This document shows, one piece after another, positions 12,301 to 25,700 of a DNA stretch of 64,000 nucleotides. The notes beneath the pieces were generated by a model that worked only from the letters and a program-made list of their open reading frames with translations, made no database searches and was not told where the DNA came from. The position numbers and the translations under genes are program-made. Position 1 is the first letter of the stretch; each line of letters starts with the position of its first letter. Source of the DNA: Serripes groenlandicus (lineage: Eukaryota; Mollusca; Bivalvia; Cardiida; Cardiidae); the NCBI GenBank assembly GCA_031761405.1, contig JASEVX010000013.1, positions 34,290,458 to 34,354,457 of the forward strand. Reading direction: 5' to 3'.

Positions 12301-15300
12301 GTGAGTAAACACATGCAAAACATCGTGGTGAGTAAACACATGAAAATCACTGGTGAGTTAACACATGAACTACACTGCGGTAAACACATGAAAAACACAG
12401 GGGTGAGCAAACACATGAAAATCACTGTGGTGAGTAAACACATGAACTACACTGTGGTGAGTAAACACATGAAAAATACAGTGGTGAGTAAACACATGAA
12501 AAACACTGTGGTGAGTAAATACATGAACTACACTGTGGTGAGTAAACACATGAAAAACACAGTGGTGAGTAAACACATGAAACTCTCTGTGGTGAGTAAA
12601 CACATGAACTACACTGCGGTGAGAAAACACTGTGATGAGTAAACACATGAACATCACAGTGGTGAGTAAACACATGAAAAACACAGTGGTGAGTAAACAC
12701 ATGAACTACACTGTGGTGAGTAAACACATGAAAAACACGATGGTGAGTAAACAAATGAAAAACACCGTGACGGGTAAACACATGAACAACACTGTGGTGA
12801 GTAAACACTGTGGTGGGTAAACACTGTGGTGGGTAAACACTGTGGTGAGTAAACACTGTGGTGAGTAAACACTGTGGTGGGTAAACACTGTGGTGAGTAA
12901 ACACTGTGGTGAGTAAACATTGTTGTGGGTAAACCCTGTGGTGAGTAAACACTGTGGTGGGTAAACACTGTGGTGAGTAAACACTGTGGTGGGTAAACAC
13001 TGTGGTGGGTAAACACTGTGGTTGGTAAACACTGTGGTGGATAAACAATGTGGTCGGTAAACACTGTGGTGAGTAAACACTGTGGTGAGTAAACACTATG
13101 GTGAGTAAACATTGTGGTGGGTAAACACTGTGTTGAGTAAACACTGTGGTGAGTAAACACTGTTGTGGGTAAACCCTGTGGTGAGTAAACACTGTGGTGG
13201 GTAAACACTGTTTTGGGTAAACACTGTCATACTACACTATTTTGGTAAAGTGACTGGCTTAATCGAGAGAGTTACTCCCCTTGAAATCGATACAATTTAC
13301 ACTAACCTTTTCTGACCTGGTATTTAGGCTATATGGATTTATATAGGGACAGATCTTTAAAATTGATATAAAGTCATTAAATTTTTTGATGACAATATAT
13401 TATAAGTTTTTTTCTATAAGGTCAATATGTCTGCTTTCATTTAATGTAAAGATATAAAAAATAGATTAACTGCCTGATACTTCCATTTTTGATTTTAATA
13501 GACAACATGCATTCCTTCTTTATTCCATGTAAATTATTGGAAAATCGCGAATTTTTTATTTTTAAGTCCATTTTTACCGTATTTCCTATTTTCTAAGGAA
13601 ATTTTATAAGTTATAATCGGAGAGTCTATTTTTAATTCTTTTTAGTCATACAAATTTCAAACAAATATGTTTATGTCTTGATACTTCCATTTTCATTTAA
13701 AAATGCAGAAAACGCCTAAAAATGTAAAAATGAATTTTATGTCCGGATCGCGAATTTTCCGGATTAACGGCGTCCGATTTAACGAGGCTCGACTGTATCT
13801 GGTAATGACTAGATCTATTTTGATCGCTTACTAATGTCGTGTATGTAGATAGGTGGGTGGGGTGCGAATGCGAAAATGAACTTGTTCCAGCTTTTATATA
13901 TTCAAAAACCTAATATGATTACAAAACGTATTAGGAAAAGAACAATTTAACAGTGCATGGAAAAAAATAAATTAAAGCAATGACTAATTAAACAACTTGT
14001 CACCTGTGAATTTGAAGTGTCCATTTTCATGTGTCTTGATAATGACAATTGTTTTTACAACAAAGAGATTTAAGTAATATGTTATTATGACAGTATATAA
14101 AAACCGCCGTTACCAATTACCAAGTGTTAAAGACTGATTAGCCAGAGTCTTGTCCGACAAATAAATGTTTGCAAATAATCGATATACAGATCTCGAGCAG
14201 AGTAATGTTAAGATCACCTGCGGGCTTAGTATGAAATCGAATACGTCATTAAATCTGTTTACAAATAATCGATAAATACAAATATAGGTAGCGTAACCGA
14301 AGGGCCACAACTCAATTATCGATTTTTGACTTAATCGAAGGCCTGGGAAAGGGACGCAATTCCTGCAAATCTTCATAAATAGTGCCACATGGGTGGGTTA
14401 ACACTGTGGTGAGTAAACAATGTGGTGGGTAAACACTGTGGTGGGTAAACACTGTGCTGGGTTAACACTGTGGTGAGTAAACACTGTGGTGGGTAAACAC
14501 TGTGGTGGGTAAACACTGTGCTGGGTAAACACTGTGCTGGGTAAACACTGTGGTGGATAAATACTGTTGTGAATAAACACTGTGGAAGTGGTGAAGTGGT
14601 AGAGCGTCGGCCTCTTGAACCAAGATTCCCGATGTCGAAGCCTGTTATGAGCGGGTTCTGCTTTTGGGAGTTTTTATAGCATAAGCCTACCTTTCATTTC
14701 TGATCAAACATAACGTTACAAAGATTAGTCATTCCGAGATCTGACCTGGATATATGTAGTAAAAAAAAAGGAATTTCACCATAGCAGTGCGTGCATGCTA
14801 ATCCGAGCCGACACATTCCGTATCAGGTGTGTAGAGGTATAGAGTAGTGATATCTGTCTGTCCGGGTTAGCCTGTGCCGCATGCTTAGCCTGGTCCGGGT
14901 CGATACTTTACGTAGAGTCCACAATGTTGGTTTTCTCATATATATGCTATCGTAAAAACTATAGAGACAATGAATCATACTGGAAACCTTCGTGCACTCT
15001 AAACGGGAACGTATTAGTAATGGAAGATAAATATATTGATATTGACTTTGATTTCAACTTGTACCAAAATAAAGATTGTTTTTACAGATTCAATTTCAGA
15101 TCATGACATAGACTAGTTAAACACATACCGAGGGCTTGGCGTGAAACGGTTGTAACTAAAAACCTATTTTGAAAACCCTGGTTTAGGGGCAATTTTGACC
15201 CTTTTGTAAACAATGCAAATTTAGGTGCCATTGCTCAGAACGAGCAATGGCACCTACATTTCCATTGTTTACCAAGAAAAATGATTTAACGCTTATAAAG

Positions 15301-18300
15301 ACTTTATAGCGAAGTGATTAACCTTGGTAAAAAAATAGCAATTTTAGTTACAACCGTTTCACGCCAAGCCCTCGATACACACTCAGAGAAAATGTATCCT
15401 GTTTATTTATATGAGTCGTTCCAAGATAAAACCAACATTATGGACGCTTCTGAGTGTATCGACTTGATCAGCCTGCGCTGTCCGCACATGCTAATACGAG
15501 CCGACACATTCCGCCACAGGGGCATAGATGTATAGAGACACGTTTCGCCTCCTATGGATTTTCTGTTCCAGGAATCATTACCCATATACCCCTATCCCCC
15601 TGAGACGGAAAGTGTCGGCCCGGATAAGCCTGCGCGGACTGCGCAAACTGATCTGGGTCGATACCATTACACAGATTACATAATGTTGGTTTTCTCGTGG
15701 GACAGCTCATATATGTTTTTAAAAAATCAATTTATAAAACAACACAATAAAACGTACCACCTGATGGGCAAAATGATTCAGAAAAAAGTTATTCTATGCT
15801 TTTGTCAAAACAATAGAGACAATGAACTCTGCCTTCGTGCATTTGAAACGTGGTGGCAATGACATCTTCATAGAAGACGGAAAGAAAACAGAAAATGGTG
15901 TGATTAATCAGCTAGTTTTAATATTTCCACAACGTTTGTCATTTCGCGGTTATTTGACACTACCATTGTTTCTATAATGATAGCATTAAGGCACGTTCTT
16001 GTTGTCTTGTTAAATTGCTGTTTGACGCTTTACAACAACATTTGACGAATCGGCAGCAGACGACATTTTGGAACATTTACGCAAGAGTAAAGAAAATCTC
16101 TGTAACCCTTTCCTTCATACGACAATTCTGCAGCAGACGATATTTTGGAACATATACGCAAGAGTAAAGAAAATCTCTTTAACCCTTTCCCTCATACAAC
16201 AGTTCTGCAGCAGACGACCTTTTGGAACATTTACGCAAGAGTAAAGAAAATCTATTTAACCCTTTCCCTCATACGACAATTCTGCAGCAAACGACATTTT
16301 GGAACATTTTACGCAAGGGTAAAGAAAATCTCTTGAACCCTTTCCCTCATACGACAATTCTGCAGCAGACGACCTTTTGGAACATTTACGCAAGAGTAAA
16401 GAAAATCTCTTGAACCCTTTCCCTCATACGACAATTCTGCAGCAGACGACATTTTGGAACATTTACGCAAGAGTAAAGAAAATCTCTTTAACCCTTTCTC
16501 TCATACGACAATTCTGCAGCAGACGACATTTTGGAACATTTTACGCAAGAGTAAAGAAAATCTCTTTAACCCTTTCCCGCATACGACAATTCTGCAGCAG
16601 ACGACATTTTGGAACATGTACACAAGAGTAGAGAAAATCTCTTTAATCCATTCCCTCATACGACAATTCTGCAGCAGACGACATTTTGGAACATTTACGC
16701 AAGAGTAAAGAAAATCTCTTTAACCCTTTCTCTCATACGACAATTCTGCAGCAGACGACATTTTGGAACATTTTACGCAAGAGTAAAGAAAATCTCTTTA
16801 ACCCTTTCCCTCATACGACAATTCTGCAGCAGACGACATTTTGGAACATGTACACAAGAGTAAAGAAAATCTCTTTAACCCTTTCCCTCATACGACAATT
16901 CTGCAGCAGACGACATTTTGGAACATGTACGCAAGAGTAAAGAAAATCTCTTTAACCCTTTCTCTCATACGACAATTCTGCAGCAGACGACATTTTGGAA
17001 CATTTACGCAAGAGTAAAGAAAATCTCTGTAACCCTTTCCCTCATACGACAATTCTGCAGCAGACGACATTTTGGAACATTTTACGCAAGAGTAAAGAAA
17101 ATCTCTTTAACCCTTTCCCTCATACGACAATTCTGCAGCAGACGACATTTTGGAACATTTACGCAAGAGTATAGAAAATCTGTTTAACCCTTTCCCTCAT
17201 ACGACAATTCGAAAAGACCATTCTTGTGTTACAGCACTGACAAGGTTAATAGATTCTTGGCTGAAAGATATAGACGAAGGAAAACTCAACGGCAGTGTGT
17301 ACCTGGACCTCCGTAAAGCCTTTGATTTAGTTGATCATACAATTTTACTCCACAAACTTAAACTTTATCATTTTAATGAATCAGCATTAAGACTTTTTAA
17401 TTCTTACTTAAAAAATCGAAAACAAAGTGTGGTAGTAGAAAACAACAGATCTGATGAACTCCTTATACAATCTGGCGTGCCTCAAGGATCGATCCTCGGA
17501 CCGCTGCTATTTTTAATTTATATAAACGACATTGTTTACGAGTGTGAAAACAATAACATTGATATGTATGCCGACGACGCAACATTGTATCAATCACGCA
17601 AAAGTGTATCTGACATTCAAATCACGCTGCAAACAAAACTGAGCAATATTGGAAATTGGTGTAAAGTTAACAACATGGCGATCAATCACTCGAAAACGAA
17701 ATGTATGCTTATTGGAACAGCCAACAAAATAAAATCTTCAAGTAAACTTAAATTGACAATAGATAATGTAGCTTTAAACAATGTAACTGAACAAAAAATA
17801 TTAGGGATTTATATTGACCAAACACTCTCATGGAACACTCAAGTGACGAAAGTCAGAAAAATATTAACACCAAAATTTCATTGCTTAAACGAATATCTTA
17901 CCTCATCACTTTTGACATGAAAACGATGTTCTACAATGCCTACATTGTACCACTGCTTGATTATTGTTGCCATATTTGGGGTACTTGTCAAAGAAAAAAC
18001 GCAATAAAAATTATTAAGCTTCAAAAACGAGCCGCAAGACTGGTTCTAAACCAAGCCGAAAGATCAAATTCCGAGTGTATTCTACAATCAATGGGTTGGC
18101 TTAATTTTGACAAAAGATGTCGTTACCATGCTGCGGTTCTCATTCATAAAACAATTAACAACATGACGCCGTCCTATATGAATGATGTAATAATAATATC
18201 TAAAAACAAATCGTATACTCTGAGATCACAAACAAACAATGATCTTACTCTACCCTATATACCTCGCACTAACTACGGCAAAAATACATTTACCTTCTAT

Positions 18301-21300
18301 GGAATGCGTGTTTGGAATGAATTACCATTGGAAATTCGCAATATCAGCAACAATAAAACTTTCAAAAATAGAGTGAAATATCACTTACTACAAGAAAAAT
18401 AAGACCCTATCCCAATAACAACTTAATTCAATAACATGTTGAATATCAATGTTTATATTTGCATAAAAGCAAACATAACAGTTCATTTGTGTCTGCCTAC
18501 TGTTTTATCATTTCATGTTCTCATCTATCATTCACCATCTTAAGTACATTGTATCATAGTATCATACTAACATTCACCTTATTCAAATTGAAATGTAGTT
18601 TCTATTTGAAGGCCACATGGCAGATAAGTCATATGCAATTCATTTGTTATATTACTTAATGTGCAACCTTCGTTAAATAAAGATTTTATTATTATTATCA
18701 TTATTATTATACGACAATTCTGCAGCAGACGACGTTTTGGAACATTTACGCAAGATTAAAGAAAATCTCTTTAACCCTTTCCCTCTTACGACAATTCTGC
18801 AGCAGACGACATTTTGGAACATTTACGCAAGAGTAAAGAAAATCTCTTTAACCCTTTCCTTCATACGACAATTTTGCAGCAGACGACATTTTGGAACATT
18901 TACGCAAGAGTAAAGAAAATCTCTTTAACCCTTTCCCTCTTACGACAATTCTGCAGCAGACGACAATTTGGAACATTTACGCAAAAGTAAAGAAAAACCT
19001 TTTTAACCCTTTCCCTCATACGATAATTCTGCAGCAGACGACTTTGAACATATTTTGTCAAAAAGTAGAAAATCTCTATAATTGAATGGATAACCTATGA
19101 CTAAAAGAGGAAAACATTGTAGCAAAAGGAGAAAATGCTCGTTTTGAGCAATTTCTTCTTTTGTCACTATGTTTTCAAAAAGCCGTCTGCTTCAGAGGCA
19201 TCAGAAAGCGTCTATATGAGGGAAAGAGTTAAATATAGATACGATATTGCTTTTGAAAATTGGTAGATACGAAAACATTGAATGAAAATAGAAATTTAAC
19301 GTGGTGAACAAATTTTTCCCTTTGTTTCAAAAGTCGTCATGCTGCTGATGCATCACTAATATGTCTGTAAATGAAAAAGAGCTAATACCATTTTAAAACA
19401 TTTAATATCCATTTCTCCTGAAAGCCATTGCAGTAGCTACTTTAATAAATTTGATTTTAGACAGAGTGAGATAAGTTTTGATACATGTAATCTATTTTAA
19501 AGTTTGTGTACCTAATATATTATTTTAAAGTTCAATAACAACAACATCTGGAAACAAAGCGGTAACATTTATATGCATGTTGTTGTTCCTTGACCCCTTT
19601 CCAACATCAACCAATATTCAGCAGACGACTTTTGAAAATGTTCAGCCAAAAAGAATGGCACTTCATTAAATAAACGAAAGTATTATTGCATATAAGGAGA
19701 CATTTCTCCAGCATGAGAGATCTCTCCTTTAGCCACGCAGTTTTCATTGTTCGTCTGCTATAGACGCGTCAAAACGTTTATGTATTGGGGATATGACTAA
19801 ATGACAATACAGTTTACATTAGTGCGTGTTCGCTTCACGTTCACTAGGAGCGAGTCGAATTGCTTTACCATCACCTATAAGGTATAACAGTCCAATCACC
19901 AGGGTTACACTTCTTAAACCAGGGTCAGTCGTAAAGTTTCTAGACTCGGCGAATCACTTCGATACTACTTGCTTTAAAACTAAATAAAACAAAAGTCGGA
20001 GAGACAGATATTCACTGAAATGATGAAGTCAATGTTACAGGAAACAAACGACATACAATTAAATCACAACACATTGTTACACATAACCATCAATCGCACG
20101 TAGCACTTTGTACACGAAACATAACGCAACGTCACGTATAACGTCAGACTTTTTCAAAGTATTGTATGTATTATGTCACTTCCGGTGTCTTTCCATCAAC
20201 TTATCGAACACATTTCATCCAATATAGAGTGTCGCAAAGTTGGTTAATTCATCTGTGATAATAGTGTAAACGTACAGGCGCTAACTACCAATACCTTGTA
20301 AGTTTCAGAAAGTCGCATAGGTCGGTATTATATCTACATGTCTATGATAATATTGACAAAGTATGTCTGAATGAAGCAAGGCGTTATATACCAAATACCT
20401 TGTATTTTTCATCCAATATAGAATGTCGCGTAGGTGGTCATTACATCTATGCTAATATTGCCAATGTACGGCTACATGAAGGAATGCGCTAACTTCCAAA
20501 TACCTTGTATGTTGTAGCCATTATTGAGTGGCTTGTTAGTGAATATTACATATTTAGAAACAGTAATCGGTGTTTCGGCAAGGAGTACCTTTGTGACAGT
20601 GTCAATGATTCCTATAACTAAGGGAATAGCGTTAAAACCTAATTCAGTATAGAGTGTCCCGTTTGTGATTACTAAATCTGTAGAAACTACAATCGGTGCA
20701 TTGGCAATGAGTAACTATGTGAATGCGGCGTCAATGATTGCTATCTCTCAGAGAATATAGCGTTACAATTATTTCAATCAATCAACCAATCAATCCATTT
20801 TGTGTATGTTTCAGACGATATACACGTAGAATGCCCCAAAGGTGATTATTACATCTGTAGAAACAATAATCGGTGTATTGGCAAAGAGTACCTATGTGAT
20901 GGCGTCAATGATTGCTATAACTCAGAGAATGGCTCGGACGAGTATTATTGCTGTAAGTACATTTATCAGATTCGTTCAGATTATGTGACACGTCAGGTAT
21001 GGGATCAGTACGGATCTCTGAAATTTCAGAATTTTGTCCTATTTTCTACGAAGGCAATCGATGATTATCATTACTGTCAGAAGCCTTCATTTAGGCCAGT
21101 CCACGAGAAAAGGTGCACGTTGGTATTCCTATATAGTGTAGATTCATATCAACCTGTCCATCTGATCAGTCTAATCAGGTTAATACATACTAATTATATA
21201 ACGAAAAAAATCCGATATAAACACGAGAAAGCGAAGCAAACGCGGGACGAATATATACCGTCTATTTACCGTCTATATACCGTCTATATACAGTCTATAT

Positions 21301-22719
21301 ACCGCCTATAAACCGTCTATATGCCGTCTATATACCGTCTATATACCGTCTATATACCGTTTATATACCGTCTATAACCGTCTAAATACCGTCTATATAC
21401 CGTCTATATACCGTCTATTTAACGTCTATATACCGTCTATAAATTGTCTATATACCGTCTATTTAACGTCTATATACCGTCCATATACTGTCTATATACC
21501 GTTTATATACCGTTTATATACCGTTTATATACCGTCTATATGCCGTCTATATACCGTCTATATACCGTCTATATACCGTCTATTTAACGTCTATATACCG
21601 TCTATATACTGTCTATATACCGTCTAGTTAACGTCTATATACCGTCTTTATGTTGTCTATATACCGTTTATATACCGTCTATATACCGTCTATATACCGT
21701 CTATATACCGTCTATATACCGTTTATATACCGTATATATACCGTCTTTATACCGTCTATATACCGTCTATATACCGTCTATATACCGTCTATATACCGTT
21801 TATATACCGTCTATATACCGTCTATATACCGCCTTTATACCATCTATATACCGTCTATATACCGTCTATATACCGTCTATATACCGTCTATATACCGTCT
21901 ATTACCGTCTATATACCGTCTATATACCGACTTTATACCGTCTATATACCGTCTATATACCGTCTATATACCGTCTATATACCGTCTTTATACCGTCTAT
22001 ATACCGTCTATATACCGTCTATATACCGTCTATATACCGTCTATATACCGTCTATATACCGTCTATATACCGTTATAACATTGGAATCAGCAGAGGCCGA
22101 GTGTTTTGCAGTCCGTGCAGGCTAATCCGGGCCGACACATTCCGTCTCTGGCAGATAGAGGTATAGATTAATGATTCCTGAAACAGAAAACCGACAGGAG
22201 GCGAAAAGTGTCTGCCCGGATTAGCCTGCGCGGCAATGTTGTTGTTTTCGTGAGACGCCTCATTTTAGCAACTGTAATCGTATTTCTAAAGCAATTTTAA
22301 TTTTATTATTTTGTTTTCTGATTTGAGAAATTCAATACAGTTTTGCATTTATGGATGTTTATCAAAAGAAAAGGTTTAATTCTTTTCTCTCTGGCATCAA
22401 TATAGAATACAAAACACCACTTAGTTAAAAGTTCAGGCACTGTTGGAAACGTCTCGATCATCTATATATAGCTTTACAAAAAAAAACATTATTTGAAGGG
22501 TCGTGGTACACCAGACATTTTCCGACGTTTGACACAAGTTACTGTGACAAGCGTCATTTGTCTTTCCACCAATGAGCTAACAGTCTATGTGTAGAAACAG
22601 CCAGTTGCTGGGAACGAATATTATGTGGAATACTGGTGTGAGAAAGCCAGGAAACACATGAGTATGTGAACCTGTCACGTGATATTAATGAAAACAATTT
22701 GAAAACGGCGTTAAACCCG

Positions 22720-22758
<39 letters not shown>

Positions 22759-25700
22759 GCTCCAGACAAGTGCTGGTAGATATATAGATTATTTCTTAAC
22801 GTCAGACAAGGACAACCGAGAATGGTGTGAGAAGCGGAAGGAGACCTGGGGAGACGTGATATACTGTTCCGAGGGACGCTGTCTTCCGGCAGACGGCATT
22901 GACAATGTTTTATGTGATCACTACGCTGATTGTTTAAACGGCGAGGATGAAGATAATTGTGGTATGTTTAAATGAGAATATTTCTCTCTTTACCAAATTC
23001 TTTGAAACTGTATTCTATTATAAACTGTTTCTTTTATAGAGATGTTCCCATGTGTTTGCCATGATATTTCCAAGATCGTCCGCTGCAGATTGTTTGTATT
23101 TTGTAAATTTGACACAGCCTTAACTTGTAGGAAATCTAACCCCGGAGTATGCGCCAGGCAATACCAATAGTATGATCCCATGTTCGCTACAAAGGCATAC
23201 GATTACAAGTGAATCCTTGTAAAAAATACACAAACAACAGAGCGTTATTGAACGGTGCTCCATGAAAACCAACCTAAACGTAAAACATACACAAACAACA
23301 GAGCGTTATTGAACGGTGCTTCATGAAAACCTAAACGTAAAAAATACACAAACAACATAGCGTTATTGAACGGTGCTCCATGAAGACCAACCTAAACGTA
23401 AAAAATACACAAAAAATATAGCGTTATTGAACGGTGCTACATGAAGACCAACCTAGACGTAAAAAATACACAAAAAACAGAGCGTTATTGAACGGTGCTC
23501 TAAGAAAACCAACCTAAACGTAATTTTTACACATGTTGAAAATGACCTGTCTGCCCATTTATGCTAAGAATCCAAATGGACATTGCTTTACAGCAGTTTC
23601 TTGAAACCTTCTATCACTATTTGACGAACAGTGCTTAGTCAGAACAGATTGCACGGATGCGGTGATTTTTCTGCACCTACACTGTTCGCAAACTATCCAC
23701 TGAACTGTCGCGACTATTCCACTATTTTTCCTATAAAGCAGAGGTCCAGATAAAGAGGGGTATTCAGCTCTTTTCTTCGCAATATTTATATTATTATCTA
23801 ATCCCTATACTATGGGTACTCAAAAGAATCGTCTCACTGAGACGATTCTTTTGAGTACCCACAACATAGGGTTTAAGCGTCAAATAACGATTTTAGGACA
23901 TGCAAAACGCCGCTTATCTAGAGCTCTGTATAAAGATAGTATTTAAGAAAAATGGCAATTATGTCATAATTCTTAACACATTTTAAACAATTGTTTAATA
24001 TCTTTATACTATTTTAATGGTTTCCATATTTGTCTATGTGCTGTTTTTGAGGTTGTCAGATAAAGAGTTATTAATGAGGGAAAGGTTAAATATACTGCAG
24101 TTGATTAACTCTTAAAACATTTTCAGTGGAAGTAGTGGAAGACAGTGGTACAGAGGTAGAGCGTCGGCTTCTTGTACTAAAGGTCCCGGGTTCGAATACC
24201 GTCATGAGCGGGTTCTGCCTTTGGGATTTTTCCACACAAACGGCGCGAGTACTGGCTAAGTATCCAGGAAGCAGACATCGAGCATGATTAATATAAGCTT
24301 AAAGCTTGTTTCGCAATCGATGTAAAATAAATAAGTTTAAACTAAACATTTTCAGATCGATTTATAGGAATACTTGAACGTCCCATCACAATATTTGTAT
24401 ATATTTGATTTGCATGTCTGTTTGTATGATACATACATATATTGAAACATATATTCTCCGGTGACTTATAAGCCCCATGGGACCGGGAGTTATTTATCAA
24501 ACAACTATCGTTTAATGATGAATGTATATTATAAATTGTCACAATAATAAACAATTTCCTTACTTTGCATACTTGTATTGTCTATCCAGAGTACAAGCCG
24601 TGTAACTCGAGCCAGTTTAAGTGCGACAACGGTCAGTGTATATCCGTGGATAAGCTCTGTGACGGGCAGGTCGATTGCTATGACAGGACCGACGAAACAC
24701 GATGTGGTGAGTGGTTGCACTTGTCTACTTCAGTTTTTAAAGTAGTATTCATGTATTGTACATTGGTGTCTGCAATCTTTTAACGCTTTCGCTTCCTCCA
24801 AGGCAAATGAAGGCTTATGCAAACAATACAGATTCAAGTGAGACATTTTATAAATCTACATTATTTGCCTTCAGCAGTGAAATAGTTAACTGGAACCCTA
24901 AATGCAACGTGTTCAATGCTCTTGAACGAACCGTTATAAACCGCGAGCTATCATGACAAGGCTACGGAGTTATTGTTTGTTTGGAGCTTTACGCCCATTT
25001 CAACAACTCTTTTGGTGATATCTCGGCGTTTCCTGGGTAAGTCACCAGTACTTCTGGTCCATAGATCCTGCCACCAGTCAGTCGTCAGTAGTAATGCTAA
25101 TCCTGCAACCCTGAGAGCCAAAGAGGGCAGCAATTACTACCATTTAAAATAGTATTTGGTATAACCTAGCCGGGGAACGAAGCCGCTACCTCACGCATGA
25201 GAGGCGGACACTCTACCACTACACCACCGAGATCGTGAACGGCTACTGAACTATCAAAATAGTTCAATTGAAGTGGTTTGTAAGGGTATTTATAAAAAAT
25301 ATACGTTGTCGTAAGTAAATGGTATTAACATTGATCTCTAGGGTGTTTCCCCAATGATTTGGTATCCCTTTTAATTAAATAAAAAGGGTAAGACAATGTG
25401 TTGACGAGCATACTATTTTTCCAAATGAAGAAACAGAGCTTTGTCGCGTATACTATAAAGTGTCACCTGTGTAAAAAGACCCCCCACGGGAGCACAACAA
25501 TGTGGCATTTGTTCACAGGTGGTCTTTTATTGCAGGGTCATTTATTCAGAAAATGAGTAATTGTGAAACTAAAGGTGTGGTTGCTTTAGACAGGGAATCG
25601 CTATGCAAAGGTTGTCTTAAAGCACAGGGTAGATTGTATTTCATTTCCAAACTGACAGAGGTAAAAAGGCTCTCGGATAGATTGATTACCTCATTCCAAA

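Noticed and set aside
11232..13208. Several long frames on both strands (up to 282 codons)
   Set aside because: They lie in the 27-bp and 16-bp arrays; the repeat lengths and composition keep frames open. Encoded His/Val/Phe or Lys/His/Met repeats are not proteins.
11504..13232. CRISPR-like regular repeats
   Set aside because: No unique spacers, eukaryotic intron, and units are contiguous.
16145..17187. Overlapping frames starting [15 protein letters not shown]
   Set aside because: Products of the 77-bp satellite; two units shift frame and give the same peptide again.
21650..22078. 142-codon Tyr/Ile/Pro-rich frame
   Set aside because: Translation of the TATATACCGTC array.
22757..22805. ATG and CAG at 22757-22765 as the start or acceptor of LDLa exon 4
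   Set aside because: The required phase-1 frame hits TAG at once; the acceptor at 22805 gives the right phase and Cys spacing.
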